From: Albidovulum sp.
Lineage (GTDB): Bacteria; Pseudomonadota; Alphaproteobacteria; Rhodobacterales; Rhodobacteraceae
Direction of reading: 5' to 3'
Assembly (NCBI GenBank): GCA_028823855.1
Contig: JAPPFL010000032.1
Location: 124,001 to 188,000, forward strand
DNA length: 64,000 bases
A model generated the notes under the pieces. That model ran no database searches, was not told the DNA's origin, and saw nothing but the letters and a program-made list of their open reading frames with translations. Positions within the stretch are counted from its first letter, which is position 1, and the number at the start of each line of letters is the position of its first letter. Below are positions 36,634-46,677 of the stretch, piece after piece. Position numbers and translations under genes: made by a program.

Positions 36634-37736
36634 GATTCCTCCGAATAGCCAGTTCAGATTCGCCCTTTCCCGCTTCCCACCTTAATCCCACTAGCGGACA
36701 AACGCAATTCCCTTTCGAACGAACCGATGCCATGCCACTCTGGCAGGCTCCGATCAGGCTCGCTTGCCTCCTGAGAACCGCGGCCATTCAGGACGGAAGG
36801 AATTCGTGGCGAGAGCGTTTTCAGCTTTTTTTCAGCCGAATTCCAGCCGCTTGTCGCAACGAGACTATGCGCCGTTCGACAATGCCGGATCCATGTCCGC
36901 TTTCGATAGAAGCTAAGGGCAGGAGATCGGGACGCACGAATTCAATGCGATACTTCGCCCCCCTTCCGGATGCGTTTGCGCAAGTGGAATGTTCAAGTGG
37001 TCTCGAGTTCGCGGAACGAAATTTTATCGTATTCAACGCCGACTTGCCTTGCTTGGCCTATTTTTCGGCTACATGCTCCCGCCCCAATGCAGGCCGGACC
37101 GACGCGAGCACGACCACGAAACACTCAATACCGGTTGCGACGCAGCTGCCGATTTCCGCCCGATGCCGCGATATCTATATCATCGGCGACTCGCCGCAGG
37201 CCTCTTCCGGCTTCCGGAACCGATTGAAGCTGTATCGCAGGTTGGCAACGATCCCGCATACCCGACACGGGACGCCTCGCGAATTTTCAAAAAATGCAGC
37301 CGACGGACATTTGCGATCGCGCGGACAATCGTCTGCTCTCGGGGCATTCTCGATTCAACACGTTGCTTGACCGCGGTCAAGCAATCCTGTTCTGCGCTAT
37401 TTTACATTCAATGTTGGCGGTAAGATGCTGGGGAATTCACACGCGAATTGCCAATGATGATGAGGAAATCAACTGCGACTTTGAATATTTGGGGTATTTT
37501 CTCAATCAAGTTGGCTATTGGCCGTAGCGACTTCAGCGGCTCTCGCGACGTCCGGCCAATACGGGCGGAAATGCAGCCCTCGTCCTCGGCCCGCCGATGG
37601 CGCTAGCAGCTTCGCTTGATTGCCGATCGGCGCCTTGCCCCCCGACTCAATCTTTCACGCAAAGTCCACAACCGCCGCCGCCCCGCAGTCGCTTGAAACT
37701 CGATAATGTTGCCCTGCCGAATTCGTGCTCCGATGC
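36634..37736. other. 1.1-kb gene-poor stretch
   Basis: No gene is supported on either strand. A minus-strand frame near 36830-36960 reads YRIEFVRPDLLPLASIESG and VERRIVSLRQAAGIRLKK, protein-like but unassigned. The longer plus-strand frames (36732-37370, 36989-37423) have shadow-like composition with many arginine and cysteine residues. It probably contains a decayed gene and the promoter of the hydrolase gene to its left. Confidence 0.4.
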
Positions 37737-39302
37737 CTAACTCCATCTCCAACCCCTAAGTACCTCGCGCGCGGCGTTGTGGCCCGGAACGGCCGAAACC
37801 GCGCCGCCCGGATGGGTGGAGGCCCCGCACTGATACAGGCCCTTGATCGGAGATCGATAATCGGCATATCCGGGAACGGGACGCATGAAAAAAAGCTGAT
37901 CCAGTGTCAGTTCGCCATGCTGGGAATTCCCACCGGGGAGATTGATATCGTTCTCGATGTCCTTTGGAAGCAACAACCGGTAGTCGATAACGCTTTCGGA
38001 AAACCCGGGTGCGAAGCGATCCATGACTTTGTAGACGTTTTCGACCAGGCGCGGTCTTTCCTGGTCCCATGTTCCGTTGGTCAGCGAGTACGGAGTAACG
38101 CCTCCCTGAAACGTCACCACATGCCTGCCCGCCGGCGCCAGAGTATCGTCGTAGTAGGTAGGCACGATCGGTGAAAGGAATGGTTCGGTGGAATACCAGC
38201 CGTATTTCGCTTCGTCGAAGGCGCGCTCGAGAAATGCGGGAGTCGGACAGATATGGGCATAGGCCGGATACTCGACGCCGGTCTTTTCCCGGCTGAAACC
38301 GCGATATTGCGGAAGGCGGTCTACAGCGCAAAGCAATTTGAAGCTTTTGCCGCGCGAGCGATAGCCGTCGATCCATTCCATGAATTCGCCGGGTAGATTG
38401 TTTCGGCGAACCATTCCGCCGAAAGTAACCCTGGCATTGGTAGCCGCAATAACGCGCTTGCAGCGAATTTCTTCGCCGGAAGTCAGACGCACGCCGGTAG
38501 CTCGCCCGTTTGCAACCAGAATTTCATCGACCGGGGCGCAAGTGCGGACCTTCATGCCGTGCGCTTCGCCTGATTTGGCGATGGCGTTGGAAATCGATCC
38601 CATTCCGCCTCTGGCAAAGCTCATGCCTGTCTGACCGATTAGATGGGCAACCAGATAAAACGCCGTACCCGGCGAATAGGGACCGACATTTCCTCCGATC
38701 GTCGCCCAGAACATGAACTTGGCCTTGACGATATCGGTTTCAAACCACCGATCCACAAAGTCGTGGGCGGAGAGCGAAAATGTCCTGATCAGGGAGTGAA
38801 TCTCGTGCTGCCGCTTTCGCAGTTTCCATGCCAGCCGGGCGGTGCGCCATAGTCCGAGCGGATCGGTGCGAAACGGGTCGGCGGGCGTTTCCAGTTGCAA
38901 CGAGCGCAGGATGTTCACAGCGGCTTGAAGCTGATCGAGAAACTTCCCGTATTTCTCGGCATCGCGTCGCGAGAATCGCGCGATCTGGTTTCGATTCTTT
39001 TCCGGATCCTTGGTGAAAACGATGCAGTCGTCGTCAGTTGGATTGATCACGTCGGGAACCGGGATGCGCTCCAGCCCGAATTTTCGCAGTTCCAGATCGT
39101 CAATCACTTTAGGGTGCAGGTGCCCCATGATGAAACTGTATGTCGAAGCTCTGAATCCGGGCGAAAACTCTTCGGTTACAGCGGCGCCTCCTACTACGCT
39201 CTTTGATTCCAGCACCAGTATTCGCTTGCCCGCGCGCGCCAGATAGGCGCCACAGGTCAGGCCGTTGTGGCCGCCGCCGACCACGATCGCGTCATAGGTC
39301 AC
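37737..39302 (-). CDS. Phytoene-dehydrogenase-like FAD oxidoreductase
   Basis: A 521-residue flavoprotein. It starts with the FAD dinucleotide motif DAIVVGGGHNGLTCGAYLARAG (about residues 4-25), continues through GGAAVTEEFSPGF, and ends with a C-terminal FAD-contacting segment YQCGASTHPGGAVSAVPGHNAA. This is the CrtI/PYROXD2-like group, present in catabolic operons where it may oxidise or isomerise an unsaturated intermediate; it is not likely to be a carotenoid enzyme here, since no other carotenoid genes are near. It is the last gene of the minus-strand catabolic run, two bases after the enoyl-CoA hydratase. Confidence 0.85.
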   Translation of the reverse strand: MTYDAIVVGGGHNGLTCGAYLARAGKRILVLESKSVVGGAAVTEEFSPGFRASTYSFIMGHLHPKVIDDLELRKFGLERIPVPDVINPTDDDCIVFTKDPEKNRNQIARFSRRDAEKYGKFLDQLQAAVNILRSLQLETPADPFRTDPLGLWRTARLAWKLRKRQHEIHSLIRTFSLSAHDFVDRWFETDIVKAKFMFWATIGGNVGPYSPGTAFYLVAHLIGQTGMSFARGGMGSISNAIAKSGEAHGMKVRTCAPVDEILVANGRATGVRLTSGEEIRCKRVIAATNARVTFGGMVRRNNLPGEFMEWIDGYRSRGKSFKLLCAVDRLPQYRGFSREKTGVEYPAYAHICPTPAFLERAFDEAKYGWYSTEPFLSPIVPTYYDDTLAPAGRHVVTFQGGVTPYSLTNGTWDQERPRLVENVYKVMDRFAPGFSESVIDYRLLLPKDIENDINLPGGNSQHGELTLDQLFFMRPVPGYADYRSPIKGLYQCGASTHPGGAVSAVPGHNAAREVLRGWRWS

Positions 39303-39304
39303 GC

Positions 39305-40102
39305 TCAGTTGCCTTTAAACTCGGGTTTTCGCTTTTCGAGAAACGCTCGAATCCCCTCCTTGCGATCCTCGGAAAAAGCCAGCATGGCGGAGAGGTCGCC
39401 TCCCGCGACTAGCGCCTCCTCGAAACTTTGGCTATGCGAGCGATTGATCGCCTGTTTTAGCGCCATGACCGCCAACGGGGCGTTCTCCGAGATCTCGCCG
39501 ACGATTTCCTTTGCCCTGTTGAGCGCCTCGCCCTTCTCCGCAACGTGGTTTAGGATGCCGATTTCCAGCGCTTCCTTGGCGTCAATTCGCCTCGCGGTGT
39601 AGGCTAGTTCCCGCGCCTTCCGGCTGCCGACGGCGCGGGACAGCGACCACGCTCCTCCAAGAATCGGGAACAATCCGAGTTTCGCCTCCGTCATGCCGAA
39701 TATGGCGGCGTCAGAGCCGACCGCGAAGTCGCAACGAAGCACGATCTCCAGCCCTCCGCCGAGAGAATAGCCTTCAACCGCCGCAATGACGGGCTTCGCG
39801 TAGTTGCCAATATATCGAATGAACTCGTGCCAGACGGATGCCGTCATGCGATAGCGATACTTTTCGAAAGGGGGCATCTTGGCGGATGCCGTCTTCTTTA
39901 CGTCGCCTCCCGCGCAAAAAGCTTGCTCGTCTCCGGTCAGGATCACCGCGGAAACGCGGCCGTCCAACTCCCAGGACGCCATCGCTTCGCGCGTTTCGGC
40001 CAGCATTGTATCCGTAAGAGCATTCCGGGCTTCAGGGCGCGCGAATTGCACGATTCCGGCTGGGCCTTCGACGTACGCGCGGATCTGCGCGGGTTCGGGC
40101 AT
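39305..40102 (-). CDS. Enoyl-CoA hydratase/isomerase family protein
   Basis: A 265-residue crotonase-fold enzyme. The oxyanion-hole segments are FCAGGDVKK (about residues 60-68) and EGYSLGGGLEIVLRCDFAVG (about 109-128), followed by the Glu-bearing stretch GMTEAKLGLFPILGGAWSLSR. In most hydratases the second glutamate is in a PG-type turn; here the sequence is FPILGG, so the chemistry could be hydration, isomerisation or retro-aldol (as in feruloyl-CoA hydratase/lyase). It lies within an operon with an acyl-CoA synthetase and an aldehyde dehydrogenase. Confidence 0.88.
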   Translation of the reverse strand: MPEPAQIRAYVEGPAGIVQFARPEARNALTDTMLAETREAMASWELDGRVSAVILTGDEQAFCAGGDVKKTASAKMPPFEKYRYRMTASVWHEFIRYIGNYAKPVIAAVEGYSLGGGLEIVLRCDFAVGSDAAIFGMTEAKLGLFPILGGAWSLSRAVGSRKARELAYTARRIDAKEALEIGILNHVAEKGEALNRAKEIVGEISENAPLAVMALKQAINRSHSQSFEEALVAGGDLSAMLAFSEDRKEGIRAFLEKRKPEFKGN

Positions 40103-40107
40103 TCAGC

Positions 40108-40149
40108 TCACCGTTGCTTCGAGATGGCGAGAATCTGAGCGGTGTTCAT
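40108..40149 (-). CDS. 13-codon open frame between tautomerase and hydratase genes
   Basis: ATG at 40149 overlaps the tautomerase stop as ATGA, and the frame (MNTAQILAISKQR) stops at 40108, five bases before the enoyl-CoA hydratase ATG. Its exact fit between two genes suggests either a coupling leader peptide or the fused ends of a deleted gene. No ribosome site of its own is visible. Confidence 0.3.
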   Translation of the reverse strand: MNTAQILAISKQR

Positions 40150-40340
40150 TTTCGGACGCTCTTTGATACCGCCCGACCCGCAACTCCATAGTTGCCCTCC
40201 TTGACTTCGTTGATAACGACCCGAACCTGCTGAGGCTCCGCCCCCAGCGTGTCGATGACAGCTGTCGTCAGCGATTTGATAAGGCGGTTCTTGGTCTCTA
40301 GGTCCCTGCCTTCGAGGATGGTAACTTTTACGATTGCCAA
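40146..40340 (-). CDS. 4-oxalocrotonate tautomerase-family protein lacking Pro-1
   Basis: A 64-residue protein with the family sequence IVKVTILEGRDLETKNRLIKSLT and a C-terminus AGRAVSKSV like other 4-OT subunits. Family members rely on an N-terminal proline, exposed after removal of the initiator Met, as general base. Here the start codon is TTG (40338-40340), with AAGGGAG upstream, and the next codon is GCA (Ala) where CCA (Pro) is expected, a single-base difference. The usual tautomerase activity should therefore be lost or much reduced; another activity, or decay, is possible. Confidence 0.82.
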   Translation of the reverse strand: MAIVKVTILEGRDLETKNRLIKSLTTAVIDTLGAEPQQVRVVINEVKEGNYGVAGRAVSKSVRK

Positions 40341-40352
40341 TGGTCCGCTCCC

Positions 40353-41102
40353 TTAGTGAATATTGCCTCCGCCGTCGACGCTGAGAGATTGACCGGTCAC
40401 GAATTCGGCGGCGTCGCTGAGGAAGAAGGCGGTAGCCCCTACCAAATCCTCCGGTATCTGGCTTCTTGCCAGCGAGCGGGAAGCGACGATCTCAGCAGCT
40501 CTTTCTTCTATTCCGGGTCGTGCCAGCACTCCTTCGGACATGGTGAGGCCCGGCGCGATCGTGTTGACTCTTATGTTGCTAGGCCCCAATTCGCGGATTA
40601 GGGAACGCGCCATCGCAAGTACGGCGCCCTTGGACGCATCGTAATGAAGCATTCCCGGATATCCATGAAATATTCGGTTGGAAGAAATCATGACTATCGA
40701 CCCGCCTCCGGCTCTCTCCATGGCCGGAACCGCCGCGCGAACGCAGAGCCAGGCTCCTTTTACATTGACCGCCATGACTTGATCCCAAAGGTTTTCGCTG
40801 ATTTCGTTGAAGCCCTGAATGGGAAGCGCAGCGAAGAGCGCGGCGTTGTTCACGAGACCGTCCACGCCGCCAAACGCCGTTTCTGTCTCAGATACCAGCC
40901 GTTCGCAGTCGGAAAGAGAAGTGACGTCCATGCTGATACCGATAGCCGCGCCCTTCCGTTCCTTGATTCTATGAACCGCATCCGTCGGGTCGCGAATGTC
41001 GGCAAGAGCGACGCTCGCGCCCATTTTCGCGAATCCTTCGGCGAGCGACGCGCCGATTCCCTGGGCGGCGCCTGTGACGATTATCCGTTTTTTGCCAAGC
41101 AT
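40353..41102 (-). CDS. Short-chain dehydrogenase/reductase (SDR)
   Basis: A 249-residue classical SDR with the NAD(P) motif TGAAQGIG (residues 10-17), the structural NNAA, the catalytic serine in VMISS and the Tyr-x3-Lys motif YDASKG, ending in a typical FVTGQSLSVDGGGNIH. It is probably an alcohol or hydroxy-acid dehydrogenase in the middle of the catabolic run, ten bases after the aldehyde dehydrogenase gene. Confidence 0.92.
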   Translation of the reverse strand: MLGKKRIIVTGAAQGIGASLAEGFAKMGASVALADIRDPTDAVHRIKERKGAAIGISMDVTSLSDCERLVSETETAFGGVDGLVNNAALFAALPIQGFNEISENLWDQVMAVNVKGAWLCVRAAVPAMERAGGGSIVMISSNRIFHGYPGMLHYDASKGAVLAMARSLIRELGPSNIRVNTIAPGLTMSEGVLARPGIEERAAEIVASRSLARSQIPEDLVGATAFFLSDAAEFVTGQSLSVDGGGNIH

Positions 41103-41111
41103 AATTCCATC

Positions 41112-42545
41112 CTAGTCGTGCCGAACTACGGTCGTCTTCGCTTGAGTGAAGTTCATCCAACTGTACATTCCGCCTTCGCGTCCGACGCCGGAGTTTCTGT
41201 ATCCTCCGAACGGAGCGTTCAGTTCGCGCATGAACGGCGAATTTATCACGACCGTGCCGGTTCTCATATTTCGGGCTACTCGCATCGCTCGGCCCAAATC
41301 ACGCGTCCAGACGTATCCGGCGAGTCCGTAGTCGCTGTCGTTTGCCAACGCTATCGCTTCGGCTTCGTCGCTAAAGCATCGAATGGCGGCAATTGGTCCA
41401 AACACTTCTTCTCTCCATATCCGGCTACGCGAAGACGAAACAACGACCGCGCCGTGTTCGACGTAGAATCCACCGCCGGGTACGTCGCTTTCGCCGCCGA
41501 AAAGAATTTCGTCGCCGTCCTCTCGGGCGCTTTCATAAAAGCCGAGAACCCGATTCCTGTGGCTTGCGCTTATCATGGGACCCATGCCAACACCTTCTTC
41601 AGTCGGATTGCCGATCTTCAGGTTCGCCGAGGCCTCTTTGAAGCGTCTGGTGAATTCGTCCGAAATGTTTTCCTGAACCAGGATTCGCGATCCCGCCAGG
41701 CAGGCCTCGCCGTTCACCGAGTAAATCGACGCCAAGGCGCCCGGCAAGGCCGAAGCCAGATCCGCGTCGTCGAAAACGACTGTCGCCGACTTGCCTCCGA
41801 GCTCCGTAACGCAGGGAATAAGACTTTGTGCCGCTGCCGTCGCCACTGCTTTCCCTCCGACCGGTCCGCCGGTGTAGGAGATCATGTCGATGCCCTTGGC
41901 CCGCGCGAGCACCGAACCAGTCGTCGCTCCGCCACCGTTGATGCAGTTCAAAACGCCGTCGGGCAAACCCGATGCATGCAATAGATCTACCAGCCTTCTC
42001 GTTACGAACGGCGTTTCTTCGGAGGGCTTGAACACGACGGAATTCCCGGCAGCGAGCGCTGGCGCGAGTTTTATCGCGCTTAGGGCGACGGGCACATTCC
42101 AAGGAGTGAAAAGGGCGCATACTCCTATCGGTTCGCGATCCACCAATACCGTCGCATTGCCGAATTGCCGGTAAAGCTCGCCCTTCTCGCAGGACATGAA
42201 TTCGGCGAAATAGTCGAACCAGGCGGCGGCGGCTTCAATTTGCGCTCGAACCGCCGCGGGAATCATTCCTCCTTCGCGGACCTGCAGTTCCGCAAGTCCC
42301 GGTGCGTCCCTGCGAATGGCAGCCGCGATCCGACGCAGGCATTCCCTGCGACTCGAAACCGGCGCAGATGCCCAATCGCCTTTTTCAAAACTTCGGATTG
42401 CCGCATCCACGGCGTCCTTGACCTGCTGTTCAGTGGCTTCTCGGAACTCACCGAACACTTCGCCGGTGGCTGGATCAATGTCCCGGACGACCAAACCTTC
42501 GCCAGCCACTTCGCGTCCGTCAATAAAGTGCGAAACTTGCTTCAC
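41112..42545 (-). CDS. Aldehyde dehydrogenase
   Basis: A 477-residue NAD(P)-dependent aldehyde dehydrogenase. The catalytic glutamate is Glu248 in [11 protein letters not shown] and the nucleophile Cys282 in [11 protein letters not shown]. The cofactor region is [23 protein letters not shown], and the end reads [15 protein letters not shown]. The size and the C-terminal segment resemble 5-carboxymethyl-2-hydroxymuconate semialdehyde, vanillin and betaine-type dehydrogenases. Its start overlaps the synthetase stop by four bases. It would oxidise an aldehyde released later in the pathway. Confidence 0.92.
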   Translation of the reverse strand: MKQVSHFIDGREVAGEGLVVRDIDPATGEVFGEFREATEQQVKDAVDAAIRSFEKGDWASAPVSSRRECLRRIAAAIRRDAPGLAELQVREGGMIPAAVRAQIEAAAAWFDYFAEFMSCEKGELYRQFGNATVLVDREPIGVCALFTPWNVPVALSAIKLAPALAAGNSVVFKPSEETPFVTRRLVDLLHASGLPDGVLNCINGGGATTGSVLARAKGIDMISYTGGPVGGKAVATAAAQSLIPCVTELGGKSATVVFDDADLASALPGALASIYSVNGEACLAGSRILVQENISDEFTRRFKEASANLKIGNPTEEGVGMGPMISASHRNRVLGFYESAREDGDEILFGGESDVPGGGFYVEHGAVVVSSSRSRIWREEVFGPIAAIRCFSDEAEAIALANDSDYGLAGYVWTRDLGRAMRVARNMRTGTVVINSPFMRELNAPFGGYRNSGVGREGGMYSWMNFTQAKTTVVRHD

Positions 42546-44620
42546 GAATTGTTCCCGTTTTCCTCGACCAGAAGGTCTACTCCGACCGCTCCGTCGGCCG
42601 TAATTATCAACGGATTTATTTCAAACGACGGCATGCCCGCCGCGAGCCTCGACAACGTAGCCATCGTACTCGCCAGAGCCTTGCAGTCGGCCGGCGGGGC
42701 GCCACGCCAGCCGTCCAGCAGACGGGAAACCTTGGTCGACGCGATCATTTCTTCAGCCCTCTCGGCGGAAATCGGAGTTTTCGAGTAGGTGATGTCGTCA
42801 ACCAGTTCGCAGTTGACGCCGCCAGTTCCAAGCGCGAGCAACGGGCCGAAATACGGGTCCTGCCGAACGCCTAAAAGAACCTCTATTCCCCGGATCATTT
42901 GTGCGGCGACAATGTGAAGGCCCGGAAATTCCTCTAGATTTGCCTCTCGCCGCTCGACTAGCCGCGCGTGGGCGCGCCGCACGGCATCTTCGCATTCAAG
43001 CGATGTCTCCACTCCGCCAATTTCCGTCCTGTGGCGAAGACCGGGCGCGTTGAGCTTCAGGACGATATCTCCGCCTTGCCCAAGCAGATCCAGCGCCGCA
43101 TCGACATTGTCGGTTCGGCGCTCGTCAACCAGCTTGATTCGAGCTTTCCGAAGAGCATCTCGAATGTCGCGCGATTCCGCGCTCGGAGGGTGGGGAGCAA
43201 TCGCGGGATCGCTGTGCTTCTGGCCGGCCTTGACCAGTTTCGCGACGGAATTTGCAGCAACCGCGGGATCGTCGAACACGGCGATGCCCCGCCGCACGAG
43301 TTCCTTGCGGTCTTCAGGGCGGAAGTTTCCGGCGATGGCGACAAACTGGTCCGGACAGCCCTCGCGCAGGCCTTTGAGATGCGGCATGATCGCGGCGCGA
43401 GTACGCGGCACCAGCGGAACGTGGCTAATGTAGCCAAGCATGGCCGACGCTCCTCGCTCCACGCCCCACTTCAGGTGTCCGCCAGTGATTTCCATATTGC
43501 TCATCGACGGCGCGGATATGTCGATGGGATTGCGATCGTTTACGAACGGGTTCACCGCCTTGAGCTTTGAAATCTCGGCCCGCGGGAATTCGGGCAGGGT
43601 CAGCCCGCCTTTAACGGCGGCATCGGATATCATGACCGCGCCGCCGCCGGAAACCGAGACAGCCGCGACATCTCCCGAAGCCGGCATCGCGCCCGCGTTG
43701 CAAGCCGCGACAAGATCTATCAATTCGTTGATCGTGGTCGCCCGCAACGCCCCGTACTGAGAAAGAACATCGTCGACCACGCGGTCCTCCTGGTAAGTGG
43801 CCGCCGTGTGTCCCGCCGCCGCCAATCCTCCAAGCGGCGTCGTACCGACCTTCAGCACGGCTACGTGCTTGCCCGCACGCCTTGCCAATTCAAGGGCTTG
43901 GCACAGTTTCAGGCCGCGGCTCGCGTCTTCCATATAGACCGCAATCGCCCTCGTCTCTTCGTCGCCGGCGTAAAAGGCGATCGCGTCGGCAACGTCGATG
44001 TCCGCCTGGTTGCCGGTGGATATCCAATTCGCAATGCCAACGCCTCGATCCCTCAATTGGGCGAGCATCTGGATTCCTACCGCTCCGGACTGGCTGGCGA
44101 CGGAAACGCTACCCGGATCGGGCCAGCCGCGGCCTTCATGATGCTCCGGCGCCGAAGTGAAGCTTGCCACGAATCCGGATGCCAAGGATATCACGCCCAT
44201 GCAGTTGGGTCCGATCATACGCATCCGATGTGCGCGGGCGATTTCCAGCAGCTCGTTTTGCCGAGCCAGGCCTTTGTCGCCCGATTCAGCAAACCGGGCT
44301 CCGTAGACGACGGCAACCTTACATCCCTTTCGGCCGGCTTCCGCAAGATTGTCGCGCACCTGCGCGGCGGGAACCGCTATGACGGCGACGTCGGGAGATT
44401 CGGGGAGTTCGGAAACGCTTCGATAGGCTCGAACGCCCTGCACCACGTCGTTCCTTGCGTTTACCGGGTACAGCCTTCCGGCGTACCCCCGCTCGAGGCA
44501 GAATTTGAGCGCGCGCCCGCCGAATTTCATCGGATCCGTGGAAGCGCCAATTATTGCCGCCGATTTCGGAGCGAAGCACATGGCCAGCTTTCCGAATTCC
44601 ACGGGGTCGAGTTGCTTCAA
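42542..44620 (-). CDS. NDP-forming acyl-CoA synthetase (acetate-CoA ligase/FerA family)
   Basis: A fused enzyme of about 692 residues. The order is: CoA-binding domain ([19 protein letters not shown]), succinyl-CoA-ligase-like domains (VASQSGAVG; the phospho-histidine loop [12 protein letters not shown]), and a C-terminal ATP-grasp domain ([47 protein letters not shown]). It makes an acyl-CoA with ATP cleavage to ADP. Ferulate-CoA ligase FerA of sphingomonads belongs here. The frame opens at 44665, but a TTG at 44620 has AGGAG six bases upstream and overlaps the previous stop as TTGA; it is preferred. Confidence 0.88.
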   Translation of the reverse strand: MKQLDPVEFGKLAMCFAPKSAAIIGASTDPMKFGGRALKFCLERGYAGRLYPVNARNDVVQGVRAYRSVSELPESPDVAVIAVPAAQVRDNLAEAGRKGCKVAVVYGARFAESGDKGLARQNELLEIARAHRMRMIGPNCMGVISLASGFVASFTSAPEHHEGRGWPDPGSVSVASQSGAVGIQMLAQLRDRGVGIANWISTGNQADIDVADAIAFYAGDEETRAIAVYMEDASRGLKLCQALELARRAGKHVAVLKVGTTPLGGLAAAGHTAATYQEDRVVDDVLSQYGALRATTINELIDLVAACNAGAMPASGDVAAVSVSGGGAVMISDAAVKGGLTLPEFPRAEISKLKAVNPFVNDRNPIDISAPSMSNMEITGGHLKWGVERGASAMLGYISHVPLVPRTRAAIMPHLKGLREGCPDQFVAIAGNFRPEDRKELVRRGIAVFDDPAVAANSVAKLVKAGQKHSDPAIAPHPPSAESRDIRDALRKARIKLVDERRTDNVDAALDLLGQGGDIVLKLNAPGLRHRTEIGGVETSLECEDAVRRAHARLVERREANLEEFPGLHIVAAQMIRGIEVLLGVRQDPYFGPLLALGTGGVNCELVDDITYSKTPISAERAEEMIASTKVSRLLDGWRGAPPADCKALASTMATLSRLAAGMPSFEINPLIITADGAVGVDLLVEENGNNS

Positions 44621-46032
44621 TGTACGCTCCTGCGCGTAACCGACATGGATTCGTTCACGAACCACATTCCTCCGTGCTTCCGAAGGACATCCTCGGTGAT
44701 TTGGAGGTATCGGCTTCCTTCGCGAATCGCGGCCTGGGCGAGCTCCTCTTTCACCTGCCCGAAATAGACGGCGTTGTTGAACGCCGCCGATAGCGACTGA
44801 ATACCCAAATTGCGTTCTCGGAGAATCGGCAAAGTGTGCATGTCGAAGCGAAATAGGGATCGCGCGTCGGTCAGTCCGGTAAAGCCGAAGCTGCGCCCGT
44901 CGGACCGAAGCGCCTTGCCGAAGTCACGAATGATTTCATACCTACTGGTTCTCGGCAGCGGCTGGCCGGGCCAAACCTTGCGGACGATTTCGTGGGCCGG
45001 GTCGTCGCCCTGCGACTGAATCACGGTCATTCGGCCGCCGGTTGCAAGGCGGTCGAATACCGGTCCGAGCATGTGTTCGATCCGGAATCTCATCGTGTGG
45101 CTGTGAAGATAGGGATGGTTGAGAAGAGCATAGTCGAAACGGAGGCATTCGCCGTCGTCGGGTAGAATTCCGGCTAGGTCTCCCGCCCTGTCCTTTCTGT
45201 AGATCGATATAATGCTCGGCTTGGCATATACGGGCTGCCCGTGCGATCCCGGGTGGATTAGCCATTCATTTGCAAGATCGCCGTACAGCTTCGCGACCTG
45301 AACCTGAAAGTCATAGCTCCGATTTCCCTCCAGCGCGACCTTGCGCCAAACGAGTTCATCAGGATTGTCGTCCGAAATCTTCCGGAGTTCCACAGCTTCC
45401 CTGACATACATGTTGGTTAGGATGAATGCGGACAGAGGGTGTTCGGCCATCCGGTCGACAAGCCGTCCCATGGTGTTGCGCAAGTCCTCCAGCCCGCGCC
45501 CTTTCATCACGACCAGTATCGGCGTATCGGGAAACGCGGCATGAAGGGCGCGCAAGGTCCTGGTGAGGATGATTCCGTTGTCCATCGGAGCGTAGAGAAT
45601 GCGGATGCCCTCGCCGCTTGGCGCAATCGCAGTCAATTCCGGCGCAATGCGGTCGGCTACGGCCCAGCTTTCGTTTGTTGTGTTGGCGAATATGTGGAAT
45701 CGCTGGCGCTGTTCATGAAAGGCGAAGCTGCCGGCCGTACGCACCGATGTTTCGCTGCTGATGAGCTCCGACATCGTTTCGGCGTTCGACCGGGATTTCT
45801 TTCGTCGAGGACGACCGTACAAAACGATTTCGCCCCTGTCGGCGCGGTCCATGAATTCCCGAACCCGCCGTTCGGTTCCTGCCTCGATCCATCCTCCATT
45901 GGTGATGCGGCCAACGATTTTTCCGTCGTTGACCGAGTGGCGGCCGAACGTGCTCTCGGCGATTCCGTGACGTCGGCAGAATTTGCGAATCGTTTTGACA
46001 AGTTCTCGGTTGTCGCGGTCAGCCTTGGGCAA
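44617..46032 (-). CDS. Uncharacterised protein: HTH-like N-terminus with methyltransferase-like body
   Basis: About 471 residues. The N-terminal 70 residues read IRKFCRRHGIAESTFGRHSV and then VGRITNGGWIEAGTERRVREF, the pattern of a short DNA-binding module common in alphaproteobacteria. A basic linker PRRKKSRS follows. The body (about 100-471) shows IRILYAPMDNGIILTR, TPILVVMKG, DYALLNHPYLHSH and GGRMTVIQSQGDD, weakly like a class I methyltransferase fold, but the SAM motif is not clear. The start at the TTG (46032) has GGAGG upstream; an ATG at 46071 is in frame. It may be a regulator or enzyme of the catabolic run. No assigned function. Confidence 0.6.
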   Translation of the reverse strand: MPKADRDNRELVKTIRKFCRRHGIAESTFGRHSVNDGKIVGRITNGGWIEAGTERRVREFMDRADRGEIVLYGRPRRKKSRSNAETMSELISSETSVRTAGSFAFHEQRQRFHIFANTTNESWAVADRIAPELTAIAPSGEGIRILYAPMDNGIILTRTLRALHAAFPDTPILVVMKGRGLEDLRNTMGRLVDRMAEHPLSAFILTNMYVREAVELRKISDDNPDELVWRKVALEGNRSYDFQVQVAKLYGDLANEWLIHPGSHGQPVYAKPSIISIYRKDRAGDLAGILPDDGECLRFDYALLNHPYLHSHTMRFRIEHMLGPVFDRLATGGRMTVIQSQGDDPAHEIVRKVWPGQPLPRTSRYEIIRDFGKALRSDGRSFGFTGLTDARSLFRFDMHTLPILRERNLGIQSLSAAFNNAVYFGQVKEELAQAAIREGSRYLQITEDVLRKHGGMWFVNESMSVTRRSVH

Positions 46033-46112
46033 AGGCGTTCCTCCATTGCGCTCCGGCGCCCGCCAAGCCACCGGATCCAGGGCCGGTTTCCAAATTCAGC
46101 ATCGAAATTGTC

Positions 46113-46589
46113 TCAGTCCCTTACTAGGAATACGCCTTCAATTTCTACCGGTTGGCGGTCCACCAGCCCATCCACGCCTACCGAGGAGCGAGCATGGCAA
46201 CCAATCTCGGGACCAAACACTTCGAAGAACAGATCGCTTGCGCCATTGAGAACGATATTTTGCCTCTCAAAGTCGGGATGCGAATTGATCATGCCGAGAA
46301 TCTTTACAACTTTCTGTACTCGGTCTAGGTCCCCCAGCGCATGCTTCAAGGTCGCGATCATCTTGATCGCTACCGCCCGAGCGGTTGAGTAAGCTTCCTC
46401 TTCCGTAATTTCCAATCCTACCTTGCCCCGACGGCGCACGCTCCCGTCTTCCAGAAGCGCCGCTCCGTGGCCGGACAGATATAGCATGCTTCCGGCTTGA
46501 ACGGCGCTCGTTCGGTTCGCGCTTGGAAGAATCAGCGGCTGTGGCAATTCAATGCCCAATTCCTCAAGTTTCGAATCTATCTGTCCCAT
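46113..46589 (-). CDS. RidA (YjgF/YER057c/UK114) family protein
   Basis: A 158-residue protein of the RidA-like group with the longer N-terminus (MGQIDSKLEELGIELPQP), then YLSGHGAALLEDG, and the family end PEIGCHARSSVGVDGLVDRQPVEIEGVF. RidA proteins deaminate reactive enamine/imine intermediates; related members hydrolyse other labile intermediates. It is the first gene of the minus-strand run and is divergent from the LigM-like gene, with 88 bases between the two starts that must hold both promoters. Confidence 0.88.
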   Translation of the reverse strand: MGQIDSKLEELGIELPQPLILPSANRTSAVQAGSMLYLSGHGAALLEDGSVRRRGKVGLEITEEEAYSTARAVAIKMIATLKHALGDLDRVQKVVKILGMINSHPDFERQNIVLNGASDLFFEVFGPEIGCHARSSVGVDGLVDRQPVEIEGVFLVRD

Positions 46590-46677
46590 TTGTCACTCAA
46601 TTCGCATTTGTAGGCGGCAACGACAAAAAAAGCGCTTGCCTTTCTACCCATTTTCTGCCCACTAGTAAAGGTTTCAT

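Noticed and set aside
36732-37423. Possible gene in the 36.6-37.7 kb stretch
   Set aside because: Plus-strand frames have shadow-like composition with high cysteine and arginine, and no motif; reported only as gene-poor sequence.
44810-45019. Small plus-strand frame in the uncharacterised gene
   Set aside because: Shadow of the minus-strand gene, without ribosome site or motif.
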